Below, one piece after another: positions 46,264 to 56,281 of a stretch of DNA of 64,000 nt. Position numbers and translations under genes: made by a program. The DNA is taken from NCBI GenBank assembly GCA_963169635.1, contig CAUJDL010000066.1:28156-92155 (forward strand), written 5' to 3'. The notes under the pieces are model-generated. The model ran no database searches. It saw only the letters and a list, made by a program, of their open reading frames with translations, and was not told where the DNA came from. Each line of letters opens with the position of its first letter. Within the stretch, counting starts at the first letter, position 1. Source of the DNA: Bacteroidota bacterium (lineage in GTDB: Bacteria > Bacteroidota > Bacteroidia > Chitinophagales > Chitinophagaceae).

Positions 46264-46295
46264 ATTACACTACCAAACACTTTTATTTTACCAAT

Positions 46296-46928
46296 ATGTT
46301 TTTTAAAAAAGAATATAAAAATTTATGGATAGCTTGTAGCTTAACTTTTGTTACTGCTATAATTTTATTTTTATTAAACTACAGTATTGGTAAGCATCAA
46401 TTTTTTCTTTTACTCAATAACGATTTAGGTTTTCTGGCAGATAATTTTTTTAGATTTTATACCAATGTTGGCGATGGTATTGTTTGGGCTGTTTTATTAT
46501 TTGTATTTATAAAATTTAGAAAAAAATATTTACCCTTATTAATTAGTGCATTTATTATTAGTACAGTGTTAGTACAAATATGTAAATACCTTATTTTACC
46601 TAACGAGCCAAGACCTATTGCTGCAATTAATGAAACTGAACAAATACATACAGTTGCTGCTATTAAGCCTCATAGAATTTCTACTTTTCCATCAGGGCAT
46701 ACTGCTGCTGCATTTTGTTTTTTTCTTATTGCTTGTGTAGTAGTTAAAAAAAATTGGCTATTACCTTTAGGTTTTGTTGGTGCTTTATTAGTGGGTTATT
46801 CAAGAGTATATTTAGCACAACATTTTCCTTTTGATGTTGCAGCAGGTATGATAACAGCCATAATATCTGTTTGTTTAGCTATGCTAATACAACAATGGTG
46901 GAGTCATAAAAAAGCTTACACTACTTAG
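46296..46928 (+). CDS. PAP2-family membrane phosphatase
   Basis: A 210-residue inner-membrane lipid phosphatase of the PAP2 type, acting on undecaprenyl pyrophosphate, phosphatidic acid or related lipids. About six helices are visible. The catalytic boxes are KYLILPNEPRP, STFPSGHTAAAFCF and SRVYLAQHFPFDVAAG, covering the three PAP2 motifs. It starts 32 bases after lspA. Its end overlaps the end of the convergent ricT-like gene by eight bases. Confidence 0.88.
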   Translation: MFFKKEYKNLWIACSLTFVTAIILFLLNYSIGKHQFFLLLNNDLGFLADNFFRFYTNVGDGIVWAVLLFVFIKFRKKYLPLLISAFIISTVLVQICKYLILPNEPRPIAAINETEQIHTVAAIKPHRISTFPSGHTAAAFCFFLIACVVVKKNWLLPLGFVGALLVGYSRVYLAQHFPFDVAAGMITAIISVCLAMLIQQWWSHKKAYTT

Positions 46929-48174
46929 TGTTATTTCTTTTATTATTTCCTCTAAATGAGTGTCGTTGTTGTTGTGATGGTTGAGATGATGTAGTTTGTT
47001 TATTATCGCTACCCTTATTATTTGTTTTTACATCATCTTTTTTATGTGTAGCTACAGACTGATTTTTTTGTTTACGACGTCTATCAGATTTTTCTAAACT
47101 TCTTAAACTTATTTGTCCTACTACATCTACAAATTGATGCTCTACTTCTTTTTGTTTATTGCTTACAATTTCTACAGCTTCTAACTCATCTGGTTTTATA
47201 CCTTTAGCATTTAATTGTAATATTTCTTTTACTCTTTGTATAGTTAAAGGATAATGTTTAGTACTTCCTTCTAAAGTGTACCACATTAGGTTTTTAAAAA
47301 TATCTTTCTTAATTAAATAAGCTTTGCCTCTCATTGTTTCAAAGCTATCTGCATTTTCAGGAAAATATTGTAGTGCATCTAAATAAGTATCTAACTCAAA
47401 ATTTAAACAACATTTTAATCTGCCACATTGCCCACTAAGTTTTGTTTGATTAATACTTAAGTTTTGATAACGAGCAGCTGCTGTACTTACACTTTTAAAT
47501 TCATGCATCCAAGTGCTGCAACATAATTCTCTGCCACAACTACCAATACCACCAACTTTAGCTGCTTCTTGTCTTAAACCAATTTGCCTCATCTCTACTT
47601 TTAGTTTAAATTCTGCGGCATATTGTTTTATCAATTCTCTAAAATCTACTCTATCATCTGCTGTATAAAAAAAAGTTGCTTTTTTACCATCTGCCTGAAT
47701 TTCTACTTCAGAAATTTTCATTTGTAAATTATGTTGTATGGCAAATTCTCTACTCTTAGCTTGTACTATAGGCTCTCTATCTTTATTATAATAAAAAGAT
47801 TCTAAGTCTCTTTCATTGCTTTTACGCAATACTTTTTTCATTTCTGGATTAAACTCATCTACATTTTTTTTCTTTAATTGTAAACGAACTAATTCTCCTG
47901 TTAAAGAAACTTCACCTACATCAAAACCATTAACACCTTCTACAGTTACAAAATCTCCTTTCTCAAAACTTATTAAATAATTATTTCTAAAAAACTCTTT
48001 TCTGCTACCTTTTTTAAAGCTTACTTCTATTACTTTACAACTATCTTCAATATCTGCTACAGGAATATTTGCCAACCAATCGTACACATCTAAACGATTA
48101 CAAGCTCCACTATTACAAGATGAAGTTTGATGATTACCTAAAGGTTTATTATTATTAAATGAATGATAACTCAT
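46921..48174 (-). CDS. PSP1 domain protein, RicT/YaaT-like
   Basis: A 417-residue cytoplasmic protein of the PSP1 family (RicT, formerly YaaT, in Bacillus, part of an Fe-S-bearing complex tied to RNA maturation). The core (about 50-330) has FEKGDFVTVEGVNGFDVGEV, VDFRELIKQYAAEFKLKVEM with RQIGLRQEAAKVGGIGSCG, and the Cys signatures CGRELCCSTWM and CGRLKCCLNF. The C-terminal 90 residues are disordered and rich in Lys, Asn, Gln and Ser. I start at the ATG at 48174; the 26 codons upstream are AT-rich and not conserved-looking. In Bacteroidota it is thought to link to lipoprotein or gliding genes, but no such neighbour is here. Confidence 0.88.
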   Translation of the reverse strand: MSYHSFNNNKPLGNHQTSSCNSGACNRLDVYDWLANIPVADIEDSCKVIEVSFKKGSRKEFFRNNYLISFEKGDFVTVEGVNGFDVGEVSLTGELVRLQLKKKNVDEFNPEMKKVLRKSNERDLESFYYNKDREPIVQAKSREFAIQHNLQMKISEVEIQADGKKATFFYTADDRVDFRELIKQYAAEFKLKVEMRQIGLRQEAAKVGGIGSCGRELCCSTWMHEFKSVSTAAARYQNLSINQTKLSGQCGRLKCCLNFELDTYLDALQYFPENADSFETMRGKAYLIKKDIFKNLMWYTLEGSTKHYPLTIQRVKEILQLNAKGIKPDELEAVEIVSNKQKEVEHQFVDVVGQISLRSLEKSDRRRKQKNQSVATHKKDDVKTNNKGSDNKQTTSSQPSQQQRHSFRGNNKRNNTK

Positions 48175-48624
48175 TTTTTCAAAAATCAAAATATTAAAAA
48201 ATAAAGGATAATTGATGGTAATAAACTTTGGTAAAGTATTAAAACTTATCAACCCATTTTAGAAGTATGTAGTATAATAATCTGTAATTTTTAATTGAAT
48301 ATATATTTATTATTACCGAATTATTTGCTTTGTAAATTTTTATTGCTCAAAAAATACTTCTTCTTTTCCGCTAATGCTATTTACTAATACTTTTTAATTT
48401 ATTACTTATTTATCCCTGACTATCAAAAATAAGGATTTTGCAGATAAAAGTAATTGTCAAACAGTTTTATCGTTATAAATTAACTATTCAGTTTAGGTTA
48501 AATGCCTCATTAATATTTAAAAAAAAGAGTTTTAATACTTTTACATCTTAACAATTTCTACCAAAAAAAATCGTTAATTTACATACGCAAAAAACAACTT
48601 AAAAAACACATAAAAAATTAGATT
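48175..48624. other. Gene-free divergent region
   Basis: About 450 bases of AT-rich DNA between the divergent PSP1 gene and the enoyl-CoA hydratase gene. I see no credible frame, RNA gene, repeat or exact TAnnTTTG promoter; promoters for both genes presumably lie here. Confidence 0.5.
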
Positions 48625-49404
48625 ATGATAGAGCAAATTAATGAAGGTTATGTAAAAGTAGAAAGTGAACATGGTATAGTTACTATAGAGTTTCATCATC
48701 CTCAAAGTAATTCGTTGCCAGGTAAATTATTAGATACTTTAGCAAAAGATATACATGCAGCAGGTATTCATGCAGATACTAAAGTAATTATTTTACAAAG
48801 TTCTGGAAGTAAAGTATTTTGTAGTGGTGCAAGTTTTGATGAATTAGCAGCTATACAATCAGAAGCTGAAGGATTAAAATTTTTTAGTGGCTTTGCAAAA
48901 GTAATTAATGCCATGCGTAAAGCACCTGTATTAATAATTGCAAGAATACAAGGTAAATGTGTAGGTGGAGGTGTAGGTATAGCAGCAGCTGCAGATTATG
49001 CTATTGCATGTGAAGGTGCAGATGTAAAACTTAGTGAGTTAGCTGTAGGTATTGGACCCTTTGTAGTAGGGCCAGCAGTAGAAAGAAAATTAGGTGTTAG
49101 TGCATTTTCGCAATTAGCTATTGATGCTAATTTATGGCGACCAGCAGATTGGGCAAGAAGAAAAGGTTTGTTTGCAGAATTGCATAATGATGTTGCAGGT
49201 ATGGATGATAGTATTGCAAGATTATCTAATAGTTTATCAAGAAGTAGTCATGCAGCTATGAGAGAATTGAAAAAAATATTTTGGCAAGGCACTGAGCATT
49301 GGGATGAATTATTAGCAGAAAGAGCTGCAATAAGTGGCAAACTAATTTTAAGCGATTTTAGTAAAAACTTTATTGCCAATTTTAAACAAAAACAAAAGAA
49401 ATAA
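48625..49404 (+). CDS. Enoyl-CoA hydratase/isomerase family protein
   Basis: A 259-residue crotonase-fold protein. The oxyanion-hole segments are SGSKVFCSGASFDELAAI and QGKCVGGGVGIAAAADYA. The next box ELAVGIGPFVVGPAVERK lacks the E/D-x-G-G-T pattern of ordinary hydratases, so it may be a different isomerase or decarboxylase subtype, and its exact reaction is unknown. It stands alone on the plus strand and ends at a strong terminator shared with ffh. A role in beta-oxidation or the phenylacetate lower pathway is possible given the other CoA genes here. Confidence 0.82.
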   Translation: MIEQINEGYVKVESEHGIVTIEFHHPQSNSLPGKLLDTLAKDIHAAGIHADTKVIILQSSGSKVFCSGASFDELAAIQSEAEGLKFFSGFAKVINAMRKAPVLIIARIQGKCVGGGVGIAAAADYAIACEGADVKLSELAVGIGPFVVGPAVERKLGVSAFSQLAIDANLWRPADWARRKGLFAELHNDVAGMDDSIARLSNSLSRSSHAAMRELKKIFWQGTEHWDELLAERAAISGKLILSDFSKNFIANFKQKQKK

Positions 49405-49426
49405 GTTTTAATAGTTTATTAAAACA

Positions 49427-49458
49427 ATGGGGCAATTTCATAAATGAAATTGCCCCAT
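49427..49458. terminator. Strong bidirectional terminator
   Basis: ATGGGGCAATTTCAT (49427-49441) and ATGAAATTGCCCCAT (49444-49458) are perfect complements, 15 bp in all, with T-rich DNA after and A-rich DNA before. It sits between the convergent enoyl-CoA hydratase and ffh genes and should serve both. Confidence 0.92.
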
Positions 49459-49480
49459 ATTATTTTTCTTAAAAAATAGT

Positions 49481-50809
49481 TTATCTTTTCATTCCTTTCA
49501 TCATAGGAAAACCACCCATTGGCATTTTATTCATCATTCCCATCATTTTTTTCATTTGTTCAAACTGTTTTATAAAAGCATTCAGTTCTGCCATATCTTT
49601 TCCACTTCCTTTTGCAATACGTGTTTTACGAGATGGAGATAATAAATCTGGATTAGCTCTTTCTTCTGGTGTCATACTTTGTATCATTGCTTCTATACCT
49701 TTAAAACTATTGTTATCTACATCTACATCTTTAATAGCTTTTCCCATACCAGGTATCATACCCATTAAATCTTTTAAGTTGCCCATTTTTTTAATTTGCT
49801 GTAATTGCTCTAAAAAATCTTGAAAGTCGAACTGATTTTTTCTAATTTTCTTTTCTAATTTTTTAGCTTGTTCTTCATCAAATTGTTGTTGGGCTTTTTC
49901 TACCAAACTTGTAATATCTCCCATGCCTAAAATTCTTTGAGCCATACGGTCTGGATAAAACACATCTAAAGTGTCCATCTTTTCGCCACTACTCATAAAT
50001 TTAATAGGCTTATTAACTGTATATTTAATAGATAATGCAGCACCACCTCTTGTATCACCATCTAATTTAGTAAGTACTACACCACTAAAATCTAATCTAT
50101 CATTAAATGCTTTTGCAGTATTAACAGCATCTTGCCCTGTCATACTATCTACAACAAATAAAATTTCTGTTGGGTTTACTGCATTTTTAATGTTGGCTAC
50201 TTCTGTCATCATTATTTCATCAATAGCCAAACGGCCTGCAGTATCTATAATTACTACATTTTTATTTTTAGCTTTTGCTTCGTTAATAGCATTTTTAGCA
50301 ATTAAAACAGCATCTTTTGTATCTGGTTCTTTATAAATATCTACACCAATTTGTTCTGCTAAAACTGTTAATTGGTCTATTGCTGCTGGTCTATAAATAT
50401 CTGCAGCAACAACTAATGGCGATTTGCCTTTTTTATTTTTTAAATAAGTAGCTAATTTTCCTGTAAAAGTAGTTTTACCACTACCTTGCAAACCTGCAAT
50501 TAATATTACAGCAGGATTACCTTTAATATTAAAATCTGCTGGTGTACTACCCATTAATTCAGTTAACTCGTCTTGAACAATTTTTACCATTTGTTGTCCA
50601 GGACTTACAGCATTTAATACTTTAGAGCCAATAGCTTTTTCTTTTACTTTATCAGTAAATTCTTTTGCAATTTTAAAATTAACATCAGCATCTAATAAGG
50701 CACGTCTAATATCTTTAATGGTATTAGCAATATTTAAATCATTAATACGAGATTGACCTTTCAGGTTTTTAAATGCCGATTCTAATTTTTCTGATAAACT
50801 ATTAAACAT
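49481..50809 (-). CDS. ffh: Signal recognition particle protein Ffh
   Basis: GTPase that with 4.5S RNA targets nascent membrane proteins to FtsY. The 442 residues show the G-domain motifs IAGLQGSGKTTFTGKLATYL, VIIDTAGRLAIDE and GVVLTKLDGDTRGGAALSIK, then the hinge GMGDITSLVEKAQQQF. The Met-rich M domain ends in MKKMMGMMNKMPMGGFPMMK. All boxes are intact. The gene is alone and shares a terminator with the convergent hydratase gene. Confidence 0.97.
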   Translation of the reverse strand: MFNSLSEKLESAFKNLKGQSRINDLNIANTIKDIRRALLDADVNFKIAKEFTDKVKEKAIGSKVLNAVSPGQQMVKIVQDELTELMGSTPADFNIKGNPAVILIAGLQGSGKTTFTGKLATYLKNKKGKSPLVVAADIYRPAAIDQLTVLAEQIGVDIYKEPDTKDAVLIAKNAINEAKAKNKNVVIIDTAGRLAIDEIMMTEVANIKNAVNPTEILFVVDSMTGQDAVNTAKAFNDRLDFSGVVLTKLDGDTRGGAALSIKYTVNKPIKFMSSGEKMDTLDVFYPDRMAQRILGMGDITSLVEKAQQQFDEEQAKKLEKKIRKNQFDFQDFLEQLQQIKKMGNLKDLMGMIPGMGKAIKDVDVDNNSFKGIEAMIQSMTPEERANPDLLSPSRKTRIAKGSGKDMAELNAFIKQFEQMKKMMGMMNKMPMGGFPMMKGMKR

Positions 50810-50979
50810 AATTTTCCTGTTTTATTGTAATATGCTTTTATCTTAACTAACTATTAGTTTTAATAAGCTGCAAATATAGCAGCAGTAAAGGTTTTTGTAT
50901 AAAGTAAATTGTGTATTATTTTATAAATTAATGGTAGTATTAATTATCAACTAATTATTGAATAAGTAAAAGTGAATGG

Positions 50980-53328
50980 CTATTTACTTTGTTTTGCTAA
51001 TCTTCTTTTTTGTAAGCTAATTAATAATACTGGTAATAATAATAAATTAGTGGCAGTACCTGTAATTAAAGTAAATGATGTAAGCCAACCTAAAGATTGA
51101 GTACTACCAAAACCACTAAAACAAAAAATGACAAACCCTGCAATTAATACTAAAGATGTATAAATAATACTAATACCTGTATGTCTTATTGTTTGTATTA
51201 ATGTTGGTGCTACTGCTTGATTATATTGTGGTAATTCTTGTTTATAATTTACCAAAAACCTAATAGTTACATCTATTACTATACCTAATGCAACACTAAA
51301 TACTAATACAGATGCAGGTGTTAATCTTATACCTAACCAACCCATTAAACCTGCTGTAAGTAATAAAGGAATTATATTAGGAATTAATGAACATAATAAA
51401 ATTCTTAAAGACTTAAATAAATATAACATGCAAAGTGCAATTAATAAAAATGCATATAATACACTTTCTTTTAAGCCTGCAATAATAAAACTACTACCTT
51501 CTAAAAAGGTAATACTAGTACCTGTAAAAGTTATTTTATAAGATGATGTATCAAAAATTTCGCTGGCTTTATGTTCTAAATCTTTTAAAAGAATAGGCAA
51601 TTGTACACTACCAATATCTTTCATATTTACACTAATACGTGCAGTTTGTCTGGTGCTATCCATAAAGCCTTTTAATAAATTAGTAGGGCTTTGTTTTTTA
51701 GTGTTTAATGCAGTATCTGTTGTATTATTTGTTTTTAAATAAGGACCAAGAAAAGCCATATCACCTTCGTAAGGTACAGTATAACTTAAACTATCACCAT
51801 CATAAAAAGCTTGTTTAGCAAATTTCAATCCTTCAACAAAGCTTAATGGTCTAGCTGCTTCATTTTTATTAGCTATATAGGCAGATAGTTCATCAATTTT
51901 GTTTATTGGGTGCATATTACGCAATAAACCATTTTTCTTTTTAGTATCTACCATAATTTCTAAAGGCATTACACCTTTAAAATTTTGTTCAAACCATTTT
52001 AGGTCTGTATAAATTTTATCTGTCTTTGGTAAATCATCTACAATAAAACCTTCACTCTTTAATTTAAAAAATCCTACTAAAGCAAAAGCACAACAAATAA
52101 TGGTTGTAGCATAAATCCATTTTGCATGATGAAATGACCAACGTTCTACTTTAGTTAAAACATTTTCTAAAGTTTTATTATCTAAATATCTAACATGTAT
52201 AGGTTTTGGCTCTGGTAAATAACTTAATAATGCAGGTATAAAAATTAAAGAGATAAAAAACAAGGCCATAATATTTGCACCTGCTACAATACCAAACTCT
52301 TTTAATAGCTGACTATGTGTTAATGCAAATACACTAAAACCAATAGCTGCAGCTATATTGCAAAATAATGTTACCACACCCATTCTGCCTATCATAGTTA
52401 TTAATGCTTGTTGCTTATTATTTGTTTCTTTAAATGATGTATGATATTTATTTAAAAAATAAATACAATTAGGAATACCAATAACAACAATTAAAGGAGG
52501 AATTAATGCTGTTAGTAATGTTATTTTATAACCTAATAATACAATTGTTCCTAAACTAAATACAACACCTATTAATACTACCATTAAGCTTATAAGCATT
52601 GCACTAAAACTTCTAAAAAATAATAACAAGGTAATAGCAGAAAGTAATAAAGAGCCTATTAAAAACCAATTCATTTCGCTTTTTATTCTATTACCTATAG
52701 TAGTACGAATAAATGGTAAACCACTTGTATGTAAACTAATGCCTGTACTTTTTTCAAACAAATTGGCTTGTGCCATTATATCATTAATAAGTCTTGTTCT
52801 GCTTTTGCTGTTTACACTGTCTTTGTTAAGTTGTACACCTATTAAATAAGCATTTGTGGTAGTATTATATAATAATGTTTGATAAAAAGGAAGGTGTAAA
52901 AAAACATCTTTATCTGCATCTAAATTTTGTTGTTGTGTATAAGGTGCATGAAATATTTTTTGAGGTACAAGTTTTTCGCCAGTGGTATCTTTAATTAAAT
53001 TAACTGCTTGAGGAATACTTAAAACATTTAATACACCACTTACTTTTTTTAAGTTGTGATGTAATACATCTACTTCATTAAAAATATTTACCTTAAAAAA
53101 ATCTTTACTCTCAATACCAAAAACCATGGTATTACCATCGTCGCCAAATTTTTCTCTGAATTGCTGATACTCTTTATACTTAATATTATCTGTTGGTATG
53201 GCTCTTGTAAACTCGTAACTTAACTTAACCTTAGTTGCAAAAAAAGCCATAATACCTGTTGCCACTAATAAACAAATCAATAATAATAATCTAAACTTTA
53301 CAATAAACTGCCCTAACTTATACCACAT
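50980..53328 (-). CDS. RND/MMPL-family exporter
   Basis: A 782-residue inner-membrane protein of the predicted RND exporter group (MMPL, SSD-like). Two halves each have one helix, a periplasmic domain of roughly 160-180 residues and a five-helix block. Motifs are FRSFSAMLISLMVVLIGVVF in the first half and TPASVLVFSVALGIVIDVTI, with the central Asp of the proton path, in the second half. Periplasmic loop one begins SYEFTRAIPTDNIKYKEYQQ. Likely cargo is a lipid or hydrophobic compound, as for hopanoid or lipid transporters of this class. It is transcribed alone. Confidence 0.87.
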   Translation of the reverse strand: MWYKLGQFIVKFRLLLLICLLVATGIMAFFATKVKLSYEFTRAIPTDNIKYKEYQQFREKFGDDGNTMVFGIESKDFFKVNIFNEVDVLHHNLKKVSGVLNVLSIPQAVNLIKDTTGEKLVPQKIFHAPYTQQQNLDADKDVFLHLPFYQTLLYNTTTNAYLIGVQLNKDSVNSKSRTRLINDIMAQANLFEKSTGISLHTSGLPFIRTTIGNRIKSEMNWFLIGSLLLSAITLLLFFRSFSAMLISLMVVLIGVVFSLGTIVLLGYKITLLTALIPPLIVVIGIPNCIYFLNKYHTSFKETNNKQQALITMIGRMGVVTLFCNIAAAIGFSVFALTHSQLLKEFGIVAGANIMALFFISLIFIPALLSYLPEPKPIHVRYLDNKTLENVLTKVERWSFHHAKWIYATTIICCAFALVGFFKLKSEGFIVDDLPKTDKIYTDLKWFEQNFKGVMPLEIMVDTKKKNGLLRNMHPINKIDELSAYIANKNEAARPLSFVEGLKFAKQAFYDGDSLSYTVPYEGDMAFLGPYLKTNNTTDTALNTKKQSPTNLLKGFMDSTRQTARISVNMKDIGSVQLPILLKDLEHKASEIFDTSSYKITFTGTSITFLEGSSFIIAGLKESVLYAFLLIALCMLYLFKSLRILLCSLIPNIIPLLLTAGLMGWLGIRLTPASVLVFSVALGIVIDVTIRFLVNYKQELPQYNQAVAPTLIQTIRHTGISIIYTSLVLIAGFVIFCFSGFGSTQSLGWLTSFTLITGTATNLLLLPVLLISLQKRRLAKQSK

Positions 53329-53403
53329 AATAATTAATTGTAGAAATGAATTTCAGGCTGCAAAGAAAAGTTTTTTTATTGAGTTATTGCTGCTTTATAG
53401 CTC

Positions 53404-54438
53404 TTATTGTTTTGATAAAATTCCTGCAAACCTTTTTACATCTGCATTTGGATGTATAGGTGCTTGGTGTAAAATATTTGCTGCTAACTGATGTGCAAAA
53501 TAAGGAGCTAAAGAACAGCCTTTAGTACCCATACCATTTAAGATACCTAAATTTTTATTTATTGGATGAAAACCAACAAAAGGTCTTCTTTCTAAATTTG
53601 CTGGTCTTAATCCTGCAAAATGATCTACTATTTTATACGGAAGTTTTAAAAAGCTTTTTAGCTTTTGCTCCATATTAGTACTAAACTCTTTACTTGGTAA
53701 ATCATTTAAATAATTCCATTCATAATTAGAACCCACCCACCACAAATTATCTTTCCAAGGTACAATAGCACAACTTTGTTTATAAATATTTTTTCTGGGT
53801 AAGTCATTAATTTCTGCAATAAGAGATTCGCCTTTATTAGGTGCAAAAGGCAATAAATTAAAAAATGGAAATATTGTATTTGCTACACCATCACAAAAAA
53901 TAATAGTACAATCTTTATATTCATTAATATGCTCTTGTGTAAATTTTTGTTCAATTAAAATTTCTTTTTCCAACAAATGTTTTCTCCATGTTTGTAATAA
54001 ATGCTGAATATTAATTTGCCAACAAGGATTTATTTCTCCTATTCCAAAATCGTAATTAAAAAATTGTCTCCAAGATTCGGTATTAGTTACATTTAATAAA
54101 TAAGTTTCTTCTTTTACTCTTTCATCAAAAGCTAACTGCATTTGTGCTGTTGGATGAAAATCTAAAATATTTGTTTGATGAACAATATTAATTTGTAAAA
54201 ATTGTTCAAATGCTTGATATGCTTTGATAGCAAAAGGCATAATTTCTTCAATCATCCATGTTCTTACAATTCTTCTGCCTGTTACAGGATTAATAACACC
54301 ACTGGTAATATTGCTTGATGCATTGTTTTTAATTTCATCAAACACTAATACATCTTTTCCTTCTTTCAATAAATAGTAAGATAAAAATGTGCCACTAATA
54401 CCCTGACCTACTATAATAATTTTAGAATGTGATAACAT
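53404..54438 (-). CDS. FAD-dependent oxidoreductase (DAO fold)
   Basis: A 344-residue flavoprotein of the D-amino-acid-oxidase/glycine-oxidase fold. The FAD site is KIIIVGQGISGTFLSYYLL followed by VFD. SNITSGVINPVTGRRIVRTW is a common start in Bacteroidota members; the C-terminal FAD box is HFAGLRPANLERRPFVGFHP with LGILNGMGTKGCSLAPYFAH. The substrate is unknown. The stop lies two bases before the acpH start region on the same strand, so it is the last gene of a tight group acpH-this gene is not supported: its start is downstream of acpH's stop by two bases, consistent with one transcript. Confidence 0.85.
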   Translation of the reverse strand: MLSHSKIIIVGQGISGTFLSYYLLKEGKDVLVFDEIKNNASSNITSGVINPVTGRRIVRTWMIEEIMPFAIKAYQAFEQFLQINIVHQTNILDFHPTAQMQLAFDERVKEETYLLNVTNTESWRQFFNYDFGIGEINPCWQINIQHLLQTWRKHLLEKEILIEQKFTQEHINEYKDCTIIFCDGVANTIFPFFNLLPFAPNKGESLIAEINDLPRKNIYKQSCAIVPWKDNLWWVGSNYEWNYLNDLPSKEFSTNMEQKLKSFLKLPYKIVDHFAGLRPANLERRPFVGFHPINKNLGILNGMGTKGCSLAPYFAHQLAANILHQAPIHPNADVKRFAGILSKQ

Positions 54439-54440
54439 GA

Positions 54441-55043
54441 TTAATTTTTATGAGAAGTTAAAATAGCCAACTGTGTAGCTGCATATACTTTTAAATCTTG
54501 TATAAATGTATTGTAACAATTATTTAAGAAGGAATAATTTTTTATGAAAGCCTTAAAACAAGTGTCTGAACTATTTAAATAGTTTGCTCTTTTTACAACA
54601 CCCATAAAACTTTTTTCTATACCCCATTGAAATTGATAATTGTACAACCAGTTTTGTTGTTGCATGTAAGGCAACATTTGCTGAAACTTATAAGGCAAAA
54701 CCTGTTCATTATTTTGTAATACAGTATATGTTTTTTGTACAAAGTTTTGCAATGCAGTAGCATCTTTAAAACAGCTAATATCATTGGCTAAAAAATGATC
54801 GTAAACAACATCTACAAATGCACCTGCATATAAGCGTACTAAAGGTGTAAATACTTTTTTAGCTTCTTTAGTTGTTGCATGATTATCTGTAAAACTATCT
54901 ATATCTCTATGTAGTTGAATGCCTAATTGTATTGCTGCACTATATTGAAATTTAGCTTTGCCTTTCACAAAATCACTAATCATATTGCCTACCAATATTT
55001 CATGATGTTCAAAAGAAAAGTATGCGTGGGCTAAATAATTCAA
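54441..55043 (-). CDS. acpH: Acyl carrier protein phosphodiesterase
   Basis: Removes phosphopantetheine from holo-acyl carrier protein. The 200 residues start NYLAHAYFSFEHHEILVGNM, followed by ISDFVKGK and LGIQLHRDIDSFTDNHATTK, which carry the His/Asp metal ligands of the HD-like AcpH fold, then YAGAFVDVVYDHFLAND. The start codon is TTG at 55043; the matching family start and the absence of an ATG before the first conserved residues support it. It lies eight bases after the stop of the upstream alpha/beta hydrolase and two bases before the FAD oxidoreductase start, so all three are probably one transcript. Confidence 0.88.
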   Translation of the reverse strand: MNYLAHAYFSFEHHEILVGNMISDFVKGKAKFQYSAAIQLGIQLHRDIDSFTDNHATTKEAKKVFTPLVRLYAGAFVDVVYDHFLANDISCFKDATALQNFVQKTYTVLQNNEQVLPYKFQQMLPYMQQQNWLYNYQFQWGIEKSFMGVVKRANYLNSSDTCFKAFIKNYSFLNNCYNTFIQDLKVYAATQLAILTSHKN

Positions 55044-55051
55044 CTGAAAAT

Positions 55052-55993
55052 TTATTGAAGAATGAATTGTACAATTTCTGTTACTAATTGTGTGTTTAAT
55101 GGTAATGTATTATCTGTATAAGTTTTCATACCTGCATCATCACAATCATCTGAAGTATCTTTTAATGTATGTGTCATTTTATTAATGATAACTAATTTAT
55201 TTTTAGTATTAGCATTAAATAAAAGTTGTGCTTCTTGAGGTTTTACTTGTATATCGCATGTGCCATTAATAATTAATACAGGCACTGTAATTTTTTTAAT
55301 TTCTGCTGTTGGATTATATTTTAACCAAGAAATCATATAAGGTTGTATAGATGGTCTAAATAGTGAATATAAATATTGTGGTACATCATCTACTTGTTCT
55401 CCTTTTTTTAAACTTGTTAAAATATCACTTACCTGATTGTAAATTTCTTGAGGTTGAGATGCTACTTGCTCTAATATTACTTTATCTATTGCATTACCTG
55501 CACCACTTAAAGAAATATAACCTGCAGCTTTTGTTTGTTGTGTTGCTATCATAGCAATTAAAGAACCTTCGCTATGACCAATAAAATAAATTTTTTGATA
55601 ACCTAAACTATCTTTTGCATAATGATAAATAGAAACTGCATCATTAATAAAATCTTCAAAGAGCATTTTACTTTCATCGTTACTTTCCAATTTACTTTTA
55701 CCAATTCCTCTTTTATCGTAACGTATAGAAGCTATTTGATTATTAGCTAAAGAAGCTGCTAACATTTTATAAGTATTAGTATTTACCCCCATTGGATTAT
55801 TTCCATTTCTGTCAGTAGGTCCAGAACCTGCAATAATAATAGCTAATCTATCTTTTGAATTGGTATTAATTAAAGAGCCATCAATAAAACCACCTTTAAT
55901 TTGAATAGTAATATTGGTATCTGTTGGTTGTTGTGCATTTACTTGTAAAAAGCAAAAAAGAAATATAGCTAACAGATAAAAACTTTTTTTCAT
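55052..55993 (-). CDS. Exported alpha/beta hydrolase
   Basis: A 313-residue exported hydrolase. The signal peptide is MKKSFYLLAIFLFCFLQVNA before QQPTDTN. The start of the fold is LAIIIAGSGPTDRNGNNPMG, a marker of the YqiA/BAAT-like esterase group. The nucleophile elbow is YFIGHSEGSLIAMIATQQT. The acid is in INGTCDIQVKPQEA and the His in NKMTHTLKDTSDD. Substrate is unknown. I start at the ATG at 55993, which gives a clean signal peptide. It is first in the run with acpH and the FAD oxidoreductase. Confidence 0.88.
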   Translation of the reverse strand: MKKSFYLLAIFLFCFLQVNAQQPTDTNITIQIKGGFIDGSLINTNSKDRLAIIIAGSGPTDRNGNNPMGVNTNTYKMLAASLANNQIASIRYDKRGIGKSKLESNDESKMLFEDFINDAVSIYHYAKDSLGYQKIYFIGHSEGSLIAMIATQQTKAAGYISLSGAGNAIDKVILEQVASQPQEIYNQVSDILTSLKKGEQVDDVPQYLYSLFRPSIQPYMISWLKYNPTAEIKKITVPVLIINGTCDIQVKPQEAQLLFNANTKNKLVIINKMTHTLKDTSDDCDDAGMKTYTDNTLPLNTQLVTEIVQFILQ

Positions 55994-56281
55994 AACGTAT
56001 TTTTTAATCGCCACACAAAGGTATAGCTACCAAATTTATATTTTAACCTAATTACAACAAGTATTAATGTTTTTTTAAGAAATCTTTTGTAATGCTTACC
56101 AGTATTGTATTTCATCAAATAATTTTTTTAAATACATTAAAATCTTATTACCATTCATCCTTTTAAAAAGCCCTTCATTGCATTTTATATAGAAATACTT
56201 TTAAAGGGGTGTAACAAATTTATTTTTACATAGTCAAACATTACTGAAAAAACTTTTTTAAATAATTTAAAAATAACAATC

